Positions 39,246 to 47,310 of a stretch of 64,000 nucleotides of DNA are shown here, piece after piece. The DNA is taken from the NCBI RefSeq assembly GCF_025506355.1, contig NZ_JANZYP010000012.1, forward strand, positions 1 through 64,000, written 5' to 3'. The DNA comes from Sphaerisporangium corydalis (GTDB lineage: Bacteria; Actinomycetota; Actinomycetes; Streptosporangiales; Streptosporangiaceae). A program made the position numbers and the translations under genes. Position 1 is the first letter of the stretch, and each line of letters opens with the position of its first letter. The notes beneath the pieces are model-generated. The model had not been told where the DNA came from and did no database searches. It was given only the letters and a program-made list of their open reading frames with translations.

Positions 39246-42200
39246 TGGGCGCCTGGGAGGAGATCCGTGACCTGGTCGACGCCGGGAACGGGGACGGACT
39301 CGTCGACCGGCTGGCCGGGCTGGACGACGGCGAGCGGAAACTCGTCGCCGGTGAGTTACGCGGCCACATCCCCGTCGCGCTCTCCCGCGCCGAGGCCCGG
39401 ATGCGGGAGCGCTGGGAGGAGGAGCGGCGGCGCGGCAGCGGACACTATTGGGGGATGCGGGAGCCCGACCCGCGCGAGGACTGGGCCGATCTGATGCTGC
39501 TGGCCGGTGCGGGCACGCTCTCCTCGGTCACCGCGACGGCCTCGTGGCTGACCCGGCGCGATCTCCTGACCCGCCGGTCGCTCTTCAGGCCCTCGACGGA
39601 CGTCGACCCCGCGCCGCTCGTCCGGATCCTCGCCCGCCGCCCCCCGGAGTGGCAGGCCGAACTGGCCGTACGGCTCGCCGCCAGGCTCCGCGGCCCACGC
39701 GACCCCGGGATCCCGCTCGCGCTGGCGATGCTCCGGCACACCGGGGCGGAACCTCCGCCGCACGATCCGCTGGTCGTGGCCTGGGTGTCGGCCGGGGTGG
39801 GGCCGGACCCCGATCCGCTGCTGCCGGTCCTGCTGCCGAGGATCTTCGAGGCCGACGGCGTCGGCAGGGTGTTGCTGAACGAACGCTTCCACCCGATCTC
39901 GCCCTGGCTACGGGTGGTCCGGGACCAGGCGCGGGCCGGGGCGGACGCCCGCGAGGCGGTGCTCGACGGTTGCGTGCGCCGTTTCCTGCGCGGCGGGACC
40001 CCGCAGGACCTGCGGTTCTTCACCCGCGTCCACGAACTGCTGGAGCCGACCGCGGCCGAGGTGGAAGCGCGGGCCCGCGACTACCTGCGGCTGCTGCCCG
40101 CCGCGCCGGGAACGGTCGCCGCGCTCGCCCTGCTCCACCTACGGCGGGTCCACGTCGACGATCCCGGTGATGTCGCCGAGGCCATCGAAGGGCTGGTCTT
40201 CCGGGCCGAGGCCAAACTGGTGCGGGCGGGCCTGGTGTGGCTCGACCAGACGGTGCGGCAGGCTCCCGAGCGGGCGGACGAGCTGGCTCCAGCGCTGGTC
40301 ACGGCCCTGCGGCACGAGTCGCACGAAATCCGCGACCGGGCCGTCCGGCTCACGCTCAAGCTCGCCGGTCATCTCACCCCTCTGGGAGCCGAGCGGATCA
40401 GAGAGGCCCTTCCCGGCTTGGCGACCGCGGAGGGTGAGCGGCTGGCCGCGGTCTTCGGGGGCGCGGCGGCCGACCCGGAACCGGTCCCGCCGTTCGTCCC
40501 GCCGCCGCTCCCCGAGCCGCCCGCCGCGAGGGCGTTCGCACCCACTCCGGCGACCCCTGACGCGATGCGGCGGGTCGGCCGGACCACCTGGGCCTGGCAG
40601 GACGCCGAGCGTTGGCTGGCCGGGTTCGTCCGGCACGCCGGTCAGAACCGGGATGCCCTGCGAACCATGCTGGACGCGGCTTACGGCGGCGCGTACCTCG
40701 ACCTGTTCGCCATGCCCACCTGGAGCAACGCCGACCACTGGCGCGAGGCGATGGCCAGAGAGCTGCTCACCCCGGGCGTCGACCCGGGCCCACCGGCCGA
40801 GGCGCCGACTCCGTACCGGGTGATGGGAGCGCCCGCTGTGGCGGTCCACTTCACCAACCGAGCCGAACCCACGCTCCGGCACGAGAACGCCGCCGACCGG
40901 ACGAACACCGAACACGACTCCTTCGCGACCCAGACCGGGCTCGCCTTCCAGTCAGGGGAGGCCGACGACCAGGAGGCCGGCAACTGGGGCGTCTTTCCCG
41001 CGCGGCTCGGCCCCGGTCACGTGCACAAGGCGACGGGTGATCAAGAGGACACTGAGCGCGCAGGCTCCTCCGCGTGGGCCGGGCCTGGGGATGAGGAGGA
41101 TGGGGAGCACAGGGTCTTTTCCATGCGGGCCGACGGGTACGAGGTAATTGCTCCTCAGGTGGATGGCGGACACCGCTACTTGGGCATCGCCGATGTGGAT
41201 TTCGCCTTGTGGTCCGGGGGGCGTGGGACGCGGCCGGTTCGCGAAGCGCCTCGTGACCGGTTGCCCCGTCCTGAGCGGATCTCGCCTCCCCATCTGTTCA
41301 TCCTGCGCAGGCACGCGGAGATACTGGACGCGCTCAAGGCGGACACGCTGCCGCCGGTGCTGCTGGCCACCCCCACCCTGTCCACGGGAGCCCTCGACCC
41401 GGACGTCCTGGTCGCCCGGCTGGAGGAGTGCGAGGCCGCGCACGTCACGCCCCTCCCCGCCGACCTCCAGCAGGCACTGCTACGCCTGCCTCGCGGCGTC
41501 CACACCGAAGCGGCCTCCCGCGCGGCACGGCTGACCTCCGGCGCGGGCCGCACGGCGGCGCGCTGGCTGGCCGGCGATGGGCTGCCGGATCCGGAGACCG
41601 GGGTCCGATGGGGCTACAGCGAAGGCATGACCGAATACGACGCCAACGAACACCCGCCAGGTCCCGGGGTCCAGGTCAAACCGGCCCCGCGCCTGAAGGC
41701 AGCGCCGTCAAGCCTCGCCCTGGCCGACGAGTCGCACACCGACCTGGGGCCGGTGGAGTCGCGCACCGACGTGGCCTTGGCTGACGAGTCGCGTACTGCC
41801 CTGGAGTTGGTTGACGACTCGCGCACCGATGTGGACTTGGTCGACAAGTCGGGCACTGACCTGCAGTCGGTCGATGCGTCGCGCACCGAGGTGGCCTTGG
41901 TTGACGAGTCGCGTACTGCCCTGGAGTTGGTCGATGAGTCGCGAACCGGCGTGGCCTTGGTCGATGAGTCGGGCACTGACCTGGGGCTGGTTGATGAGTC
42001 GGGCACCGAGGTGGCTTTGGTTGGCGAGTCGCTCGCCGGCTTGGACCTGATTGACGAATTGCTCTCGGAACCGCGGAAGCGGGCGTGGGAGGATCACGGC
42101 GGACACATGGACTGGTGGCCGGCGATTCTGCCGTCCCATCGTGAGGTCGTGGCCGTCAACCTGCTGCCGCATCTGCTGGAACGGGGGGACCGGCCGGGCG

Positions 42201-42682
42201 CGCATGCCGGCCATGCCGCCCTGCTCGCCGAAGCCGATGGGCCGGCCGGTTCGGCGACTGCGCTGGTGATGGCGTACTTCCTGGCGAGGAAGGAGTCCGC
42301 CAACGGTGTGGCGGTCTTCCTGGCCATGGCCGCGCGGGGTGAGCTGCCGGCGGCCGAGGTCGGGGTGCAGCTCGGCCTGCTCGTCCGCTGGGCCCATTCC
42401 GCGCAGCGGCATGTCGTGGACGCGCTCGCGACCGCCGCCGACCGGGGCGCGCATCTCGAGGTCTGGCCGGTGTTGCGGACGCTGGTCCCCGCGCTGCTTC
42501 CCTCGGTGGGAGAGCAGCCGCGCGCGGGCCTGGCCAAGCTCCTCGAACTCGCCACCACGGTCGCGGAGCGGACGGACGCCCGGGGAGAGATCCCCGAGGT
42601 GGCCACGATCGCCGCCCGCCGGAGCACCAGCGCCTTCGTCCACGAATCCCGCCGCCTGCACGAAACACTCACCCGCCCATGA
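39242..42682 (+). CDS. DUF6493-like large protein with internal 30-bp minisatellite
   Basis: A 1146-residue intracellular protein paired with the SWIM protein. It looks like an alpha-solenoid of DUF6493 type: RLAGLDDGERKLVAGELRGH, repeated helical ARM/HEAT-like pairs (DPGIPLALAMLR, DELAPALVTALRHESHEIRDRAVRLTLKLAGHLTP) and a C-terminal DHGGHMDWWPAILPSHREVVAVNLLPHLLE. A disordered region (residues about 830-940) is made of eleven copies of a 10-residue repeat. GTG at 39242 overlaps the SWIM stop by four bases. Conserved with SWIM genes in actinobacteria, sometimes with MoxR/vWA genes that are not present here; function unknown. Confidence 0.7.
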   Translation: MMGAWEEIRDLVDAGNGDGLVDRLAGLDDGERKLVAGELRGHIPVALSRAEARMRERWEEERRRGSGHYWGMREPDPREDWADLMLLAGAGTLSSVTATASWLTRRDLLTRRSLFRPSTDVDPAPLVRILARRPPEWQAELAVRLAARLRGPRDPGIPLALAMLRHTGAEPPPHDPLVVAWVSAGVGPDPDPLLPVLLPRIFEADGVGRVLLNERFHPISPWLRVVRDQARAGADAREAVLDGCVRRFLRGGTPQDLRFFTRVHELLEPTAAEVEARARDYLRLLPAAPGTVAALALLHLRRVHVDDPGDVAEAIEGLVFRAEAKLVRAGLVWLDQTVRQAPERADELAPALVTALRHESHEIRDRAVRLTLKLAGHLTPLGAERIREALPGLATAEGERLAAVFGGAAADPEPVPPFVPPPLPEPPAARAFAPTPATPDAMRRVGRTTWAWQDAERWLAGFVRHAGQNRDALRTMLDAAYGGAYLDLFAMPTWSNADHWREAMARELLTPGVDPGPPAEAPTPYRVMGAPAVAVHFTNRAEPTLRHENAADRTNTEHDSFATQTGLAFQSGEADDQEAGNWGVFPARLGPGHVHKATGDQEDTERAGSSAWAGPGDEEDGEHRVFSMRADGYEVIAPQVDGGHRYLGIADVDFALWSGGRGTRPVREAPRDRLPRPERISPPHLFILRRHAEILDALKADTLPPVLLATPTLSTGALDPDVLVARLEECEAAHVTPLPADLQQALLRLPRGVHTEAASRAARLTSGAGRTAARWLAGDGLPDPETGVRWGYSEGMTEYDANEHPPGPGVQVKPAPRLKAAPSSLALADESHTDLGPVESRTDVALADESRTALELVDDSRTDVDLVDKSGTDLQSVDASRTEVALVDESRTALELVDESRTGVALVDESGTDLGLVDESGTEVALVGESLAGLDLIDELLSEPRKRAWEDHGGHMDWWPAILPSHREVVAVNLLPHLLERGDRPGAHAGHAALLAEADGPAGSATALVMAYFLARKESANGVAVFLAMAARGELPAAEVGVQLGLLVRWAHSAQRHVVDALATAADRGAHLEVWPVLRTLVPALLPSVGEQPRAGLAKLLELATTVAERTDARGEIPEVATIAARRSTSAFVHESRRLHETLTRP
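41726..42052 (+). repeat. 30-bp coding minisatellite, 11 copies
   Basis: Eleven in-frame units of D-E-S-R-T-x-[VL]-x-L-V encode 109 residues; one unit lacks a codon (27 bp). The pair RT[DE]VAL[AV] then DESRTALELV recurs 120 bp apart, a higher-order repeat that suggests segmental duplication. The surrounding protein is not repetitive. Confidence 0.9.
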
Positions 42683-42910
42683 CCACCTGCTTCCCGAACC
42701 CACCCCGCGCGATCCCGGCTCCAGAGACCGTCCGTCGCGCGACCCCGGTCCCGGGGACCGTCGATCGCGACCGTGGCTTCGGGGGCCGTCCGTCGCGTGG
42801 CCTGGGCGGCGGTGAGGGTTTTGGCGGTTCGTCTTCGGGGGGCGTTTGATCGGTCGGTTACGGAGGCGGTGTGGGACCGTCTTTGCGCGGTTCCTTGCTG
42901 CTCTTGTTTT

Positions 42911-42959
42911 TATCGTTTTTCGATGTTTACCTGGGAGGGGATTTATCGAGAAACGATAA
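42911..42959. promoter_or_regulatory. Two TATCG-N5-CGATA operator sites of the DUF2975/HTH unit
   Basis: TATCGTTTTTCGATG (42911-42925) and TTATCGAGAAACGATAA (42943-42959) share the pattern TATCG-N5-CGAT(A/G), with the arm starts 33 bp apart (three helical turns). The second overlaps the ribosome-binding region of the DUF2975 gene. Candidate autoregulatory sites for the HTH protein encoded downstream. Confidence 0.65.
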
Positions 42960-42972
42960 GGGGGTGGTCTCG

Positions 42973-43632
42973 GTGAGTGTCTCGCCGGGTCGGAACAGGG
43001 TGCCCGCCGTGGTGGCGGGGAACCGGTGGTTCGGGCGCCTGCATGTCATCGTCGTGCTCATGCTCATCGGTAGTGGCCTGGCGGTGCTCGGCGGGCTGCT
43101 CACGACGGTCGTCCTGGCACTGCAGTCCGGCCGGCACGTGGACTACGGCTTCCCGGGTCTGTGGCCGGCGCAGGACAAGGTCGACCTGGAGCAAGGGCTC
43201 ACCCCTGGCACGCAGGTAGTGCGGACGATGGTCGAGCTGACGGCATTCAACGCCGGCGACAGGCCGGCCCTCACGGCGCTGTTCGTGCTCACCTGGCTGC
43301 CCACGACGCTGACCGCGTTCCTCGCCCTGTTCTGGTTGTCGCGGATCACCCTTCCGGGCGGCTTCGGCGACAACGTGCTGTTCTCCGTGAGGACCGTGAC
43401 CCTGCTGCGGCGGATCGGCAAGGTGCTCGTCATCGGGTCCCTCGCGGCGGTCGCACTGGACTTCGCCGCCAAGACCGCGGCCGCCCATATCCTGCTCCAG
43501 GGCGCCTACGCGATCCCCGGTACGATCGTCTCGCCGTTCTTCGCGCTGGCGGCCGGCACGGGGGCGTACGTCGTGGCCGAGGTGATCCGCCGTGGCCTGG
43601 AAATGCTCGACGACTTGCAAGGGACGATCTGA
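42973..43632 (+). CDS. DUF2975 membrane protein
   Basis: A 219-residue integral membrane protein of the DUF2975 family with about four helices: VIVVLMLIGSGLAVLGGLLTTVVLAL, FVLTWLPTTLTAFLALFWL, VLVIGSLAAVALDFAAKTAAA and a C-terminal helix around FFALAAGTGAYVVAEVIRRGLEM. Such proteins precede YozG-like HTH regulators and may sense signals at the membrane. GTG at 42973 follows AAGGGGG at eight bases, and the longer frame contains a promoter/operator, so the start is chosen here. Confidence 0.78.
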   Translation: MSVSPGRNRVPAVVAGNRWFGRLHVIVVLMLIGSGLAVLGGLLTTVVLALQSGRHVDYGFPGLWPAQDKVDLEQGLTPGTQVVRTMVELTAFNAGDRPALTALFVLTWLPTTLTAFLALFWLSRITLPGGFGDNVLFSVRTVTLLRRIGKVLVIGSLAAVALDFAAKTAAAHILLQGAYAIPGTIVSPFFALAAGTGAYVVAEVIRRGLEMLDDLQGTI

Positions 43633-43866
43633 GTGCCACCAGGAGAGTTCGCGGGCGGCATCGAGGTGCGGCTGGACGAGCTTCTGGCGGCACGCGGCAT
43701 GACGCTGACCGAGCTCTCCTATCGGGTGGAGGTCACGATCGCCAACCTGTCGATCCTCAAGACCGGTAAGGGCAGGGCCATCAGGTTCTCCACCCTGACC
43801 CGCCTGTGCGAGGTCCTCGACTGCCAGCCCGGCGACCTTCTCCGCTACAGCGCCGCCGGTGAGTAG
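43633..43866 (+). CDS. YozG-like Cro/CI-type HTH regulator
   Basis: A 77-residue protein consisting of one helix-turn-helix: VRLDELLAARGMTLTELSYRVEVTIANLSILKTGKGRAIRFSTLTRLCEVLDCQPGDLLRYS. The helix-turn-helix LTELSYRVEVTIANLSIL and the end CEVLDCQPGDLL are diagnostic of the YozG/DUF2975-partner family. GTG at 43633 directly follows the DUF2975 stop; the conserved part begins about 10 residues later. Likely binds the twin TATCG-N5-CGAT(A/G) sites upstream of the operon. Confidence 0.85.
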   Translation: MPPGEFAGGIEVRLDELLAARGMTLTELSYRVEVTIANLSILKTGKGRAIRFSTLTRLCEVLDCQPGDLLRYSAAGE

Positions 43867-43897
43867 AGCAGGGCGGCCGGCGCCTGACGACGTTCGT

Positions 43898-44059
43898 TGC
43901 TTGCCGGGCGGGTCCGTCGCCCGACCTGGGGCTTTGGGGTTCCCCGAGTGTGACGAATGGGCATCAGGGGCCATGGCGCCTTGACCGCGCTCGCTGCTTG
44001 CCGGGCGGGCCCGTCGCTTGACTCGAGGTCTTCCCGGAGTGTGACGAATGGGCATCAGG
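43898..44059. repeat. Imperfect direct duplication with 97-bp period
   Basis: TGCTTGCCGGGCGGG starts at 43898 and again at 43995; both copies end in GTGTGACGAATGGGCATCAGG, and the parts between differ. The duplication fills the spacer between the HTH gene and the membrane protein gene at 44107. No coding function is seen. Confidence 0.75.
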
Positions 44060-44106
44060 CGTTGTGGCGGGTGAACAGGTCCGATCGGATCCGCATCTAA
44101 CGGGAT

Positions 44107-45366
44107 ATGCGTCAAGAGTGCGACAAAGTTGGGACGTCGGCTCGAGTCTGGCTGGGGCATCCGGCGACCGTCACGGCGTTGATCGTGCTGCTGGTGAACG
44201 ACCACTTTCTCAAACAGGTGTGGCCCGGCCTGGTCACCGGCAAGCTGAGCGACGTCGCCGGAATGGTGGTCGTCCCGCCGCTCCTTGCGCTGGTGCCGCT
44301 GCTCCTGTGCGGCGGTCACGCTCGCGGGCGACGACACGCCGACCGCGTGGCCCTCGCCGCCATCGTGGTGGTGGGAGCCGGTTTCGCTCTCGTCAAGACC
44401 ACCACCACCGGTGCCGCCCTGGCGTCGCGGGCGTGGTCGGTCCTGTGGGGACCGTCCCTGGTACGCGCCGACGCCTCCGACCTGCTGGCCCTTCCGGCGC
44501 TCGGCGTCGCGTGGTGGATATGGCGGCTCGCCCGGCACGCCGCCGCGACGAACCCGGGCGCGGTGCGCACGGCGCGGTTCCTCGTGGTGGTGCCCCTCGC
44601 GCTGTTCGCCGTCGTCGCCACCCCGGCCCCGCCGCAGTACCCGCAGGCCGAGGCCGTCGATGTGCAGGACGGAGTGATCGTCGTCAGAAGCCGGTCCGAC
44701 CTGCTGATCAGCAGGGACGGCGGCGCGAGCTGGAAGACGGCGGCCGAGGTCCCGCCCGGTGAGACCGCTCCGGGCGGGCGCCAGAAAGCCGATCACCCCG
44801 CGGCGGACGTGAGCGACGACCGGACGTCCCCGCATCGGTTCCTCTGGCCGGGCACGCACCGGGAGGCGTGCGTCCTCGGCGAGCCCCGGCGTTGCTACCG
44901 CGTCGATCCCCCCGCCCTGCAGGTGAGCGAGACGACCGATGGCGGCCTCTCGTGGTCCACCGCTTGGTCGGTTCCCCCGGAGACGCGGCAACGCCTCTTC
45001 GAGCTCTGCGATGGCGACGACGACTTCCTGTACTCGACCGCCCTCGCGGTGGCCCCCCGGCCGGGGGGCCACGTCGTGGTGGTGGCCAACGGGTGTGACG
45101 GAGTGGTGGTGCGCGACACGACCGGCGCCTGGCACCGATGGACGTTCCACTCCGACGGGGTGTCGCCGTCGCCCGGCGATCGGAGACCCCTTCGGGAACG
45201 ACCGTTCCCCGTGGCGGACGAGAACGCCGATTCCCCTGGTGGCCTGCCCCTGCCGACCCCCGTCCTGGTGGCCGTGGGCCTGCTGCTGGCGGCACTCGTG
45301 ACGGTCACGGCGATCGCGCTCGCCATCGACCGCCGGCGCGCGGCCTCCCGCCGCCGCGACGAGTGA
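44107..45366 (+). CDS. Membrane protein with C-terminal Asp-box (BNR) propeller-like segment
   Basis: A 419-residue protein of unknown function. Residues about 15-185 contain five hydrophobic helices with the conserved-looking NDHFLKQVWPGLVTGKLSDVAGMVVVPPLLALV. An extracytoplasmic region then carries two Asp-boxes, ISRDGGASWKT and TTDGGLSWSTAW, the S/T-x-D-x-G-x-x-W signature of BNR propellers (sialidases and sortilin-like), though two alone do not make a full propeller. It ends with another membrane helix (about 390-412) and an Arg-rich tail. Start ATG at 44107 lies 48 bases after the repeat; the ribosome-binding site is weak. Confidence 0.65.
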   Translation: MRQECDKVGTSARVWLGHPATVTALIVLLVNDHFLKQVWPGLVTGKLSDVAGMVVVPPLLALVPLLLCGGHARGRRHADRVALAAIVVVGAGFALVKTTTTGAALASRAWSVLWGPSLVRADASDLLALPALGVAWWIWRLARHAAATNPGAVRTARFLVVVPLALFAVVATPAPPQYPQAEAVDVQDGVIVVRSRSDLLISRDGGASWKTAAEVPPGETAPGGRQKADHPAADVSDDRTSPHRFLWPGTHREACVLGEPRRCYRVDPPALQVSETTDGGLSWSTAWSVPPETRQRLFELCDGDDDFLYSTALAVAPRPGGHVVVVANGCDGVVVRDTTGAWHRWTFHSDGVSPSPGDRRPLRERPFPVADENADSPGGLPLPTPVLVAVGLLLAALVTVTAIALAIDRRRAASRRRDE

Positions 45367-45385
45367 GCACATCTCGCGGGGACGA

Positions 45386-45465
45386 GGAGCCGGATACTGC
45401 GCGAGGGAGCCGGATACTGCGCGAGGGAGCTAGATACTGCGCGAGAAAGGCGGATACAGCGCGAG
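45386..45465. repeat. 20-bp tandem repeat, four copies
   Basis: GGAGCCGGATACTGCGCGAG occurs at 45386 and 45406, with variant copies at 45426 and 45446 (GATAC-GCGCGAG cores retained). It lies in the gene-free spacer 45367-45687 after the Asp-box protein gene. No ORF or RNA was recognised; the GCGCGAG core is not itself palindromic over the unit. Confidence 0.85.
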
Positions 45466-45687
45466 ATAGGCCGCAGGCGCCCGAGGAACGTCCGAGCCCA
45501 GACGAGGACCATTCGGTGTGAATCCGTCACCCTCGACCGCTGGCATGGCCCGCGTGCCGGACGTAGGTTTTAGTCGATCACGGTGGTGGTCGCCGGTCGC
45601 ACAACGGGGGTTGACGCGGACCGGGGCGCGCGACAGCCACGCCCATGGGGTTTCGAGCGGGGCGGGTCCGCCCTGGGGGGATGTCTG

Positions 45688-47310
45688 ATGAGGCGATTCT
45701 TACCGCGCCTGCGGGGCGCGGCCACACTCTCGATCGTGCTGGGTGGTGTCCTGGCGGCGCTGCTCGTGGTGCCCCAAGCGGCGGACGCGTCGGTGTCGGG
45801 AGGCGACAAGATCGCGTGGACGTATGTGTCGTCGAAGCAACCAAGGAAGTCGAACTGGAACAGCTCGGACGATGCTCCCGTGGGGAACGGCGTGGGACAT
45901 GCCGGCACTTTCCGGTCCTTCTTCCGGATGGACGTCTCCAAGGTCTCGGGCAAGCACGTTCTGGCCGCCGTCTTCCGCGCCTACCAGAACAGCGGGCCCT
46001 GCGAGCCGGACGTCGAGTTGTGGGTGACCGGGGAGATCACCTCGGCGACGACCTGGAATCACCAGCCGCAGTGGCTGAGAAGGCTCAACGCCGCCACGGC
46101 TTCCGACCAGTTCGGCGCCTGTCGCTTCGGCTGGTCGGTGAAGGATCTCGTCGTCGAGGCCGCCGCCCGTGGCGACCGTTATCTCACCTTCGGACTGCGC
46201 GCCGTCGACGAGACCTGCCCCGCCGAACCGCACGTGTTCGAGAGCGACATCGCCGTGGACCCGTACTTTGGGACGACCGTCAGCCCGTGGCTCAACATCG
46301 AGTTCAACACCGCTCCTGACGTGCCGTCCCAGCTGGGATTCAACCCGGGCACCGGGTGTACCGGCACGCCGCCCACCGGGGACGGCCGGTACGCCAGGAC
46401 GTTGACTCCGGTGCTCAGCGCCCGGTTCACCGACGCCGACGACAGCGTGCAGCAGGTCCGCGGGCACTTCCAATGGGCGGTGGCGGGAGGGGCGGCGCTG
46501 GGCGAAGCCGTCAGCGTCTTCCGCAACGTCGGGTCACGGCAGTGTGCCGCCGTGCCGGCCGGGCAGCTCGTGGAGGGCGGCACCTACGCCTGGCGCGTGC
46601 GGGCCGAGGACCGGTACCAGCCGCCCGGCGAGATCGAGTTCCTCAGCGACATGGGCGAGTGGAGCGCGTGGCAGGAGTTCAAGGTCGACCTCACGCCCCC
46701 GGCGCAGCCGGTCGTGTCGTCCACCGTCTACCCGGAGAACGCCCTGGGGGCGTGGGTCGGGACCCCCGGTGAGTTCGTCTTCACGCCCAACGGGTCCACG
46801 GACGTCGCCGTCTACCGTTACGCCACCGGCTGGGACGGTCTCACCGGAACGGTGACGGCCGGGGCGGACGGGACGGCCACCGTGACGGTGACCCCGACCG
46901 GCGGCGGGGACCAGACACTCCGCGTGTGGAGCGTCGATCGCGCCGGGTTCTCCGGTCCGCAGCGCATCTACGCGTTCACCGTCGACCAGAACCCCGAACC
47001 CTCCGTCTCGTCGGCCGTCTATCCGGCGGACGGGCCCGGCGGTGGCGCCGGTGTGCCCGGCGAGTTCACCTTCTCGGCCGGCGGGGGGAGGGGTGTCGTC
47101 GCCTATCGCTACCAGTTCGACTTCGGGACCGAAGTGGAGCTGCCGGCCGGTGAGAACGGCACGGCGAGGGCGACCCTGACGCCGGAGACCGCCGGCGCGC
47201 ACGTCCTGAGCGTGGTCAGCGTGGACGGGGCGGGGTACGCGAGCCCTGCCCACACCTACTACTTCAGCGTCGACCCCGGGCCGGCCTCGGAGGACCCTGG
47301 CTCGGCGTAG
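45688..47310 (+). CDS. Secreted DNRLRE-like protein with Ig/fibronectin-type repeats
   Basis: A 540-residue exported protein. Signal peptide residues 1-35 (SIVLGGVLAALLVVPQAADA). Residues about 35-185 resemble a DNRLRE/CBM-like jelly roll (FFRMDVSKVSGKHVLAAVFRAYQN, TSATTWNHQPQW, LVVEAAARGDRYLTFGLRA). Two or three beta-sandwich repeats follow, each ending V-D-x-x-P (TPVLSARFTDADDSVQQVRG; then PVVSSTVYPENALG and PSVSSAVYPADGPGG with PGEFTFSAGG). Such proteins are exported or surface-attached and of unknown role. ATG at 45688 follows a G-run. The 3' end overlaps the convergent ammonia-lyase gene by 47 bp. Confidence 0.7.
   Translation: MRRFLPRLRGAATLSIVLGGVLAALLVVPQAADASVSGGDKIAWTYVSSKQPRKSNWNSSDDAPVGNGVGHAGTFRSFFRMDVSKVSGKHVLAAVFRAYQNSGPCEPDVELWVTGEITSATTWNHQPQWLRRLNAATASDQFGACRFGWSVKDLVVEAAARGDRYLTFGLRAVDETCPAEPHVFESDIAVDPYFGTTVSPWLNIEFNTAPDVPSQLGFNPGTGCTGTPPTGDGRYARTLTPVLSARFTDADDSVQQVRGHFQWAVAGGAALGEAVSVFRNVGSRQCAAVPAGQLVEGGTYAWRVRAEDRYQPPGEIEFLSDMGEWSAWQEFKVDLTPPAQPVVSSTVYPENALGAWVGTPGEFVFTPNGSTDVAVYRYATGWDGLTGTVTAGADGTATVTVTPTGGGDQTLRVWSVDRAGFSGPQRIYAFTVDQNPEPSVSSAVYPADGPGGGAGVPGEFTFSAGGGRGVVAYRYQFDFGTEVELPAGENGTARATLTPETAGAHVLSVVSVDGAGYASPAHTYYFSVDPGPASEDPGSA

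Noticed and set aside
42943-45372. 809-codon leftward frame over the DUF2975, HTH and Asp-box genes
   Set aside because: Lacks conserved domains and crosses two spacers with repeats; the rightward genes have clear families or signals.
45386-45465. CRISPR array
   Set aside because: Contiguous 20-bp units without unique spacers; no cas genes.
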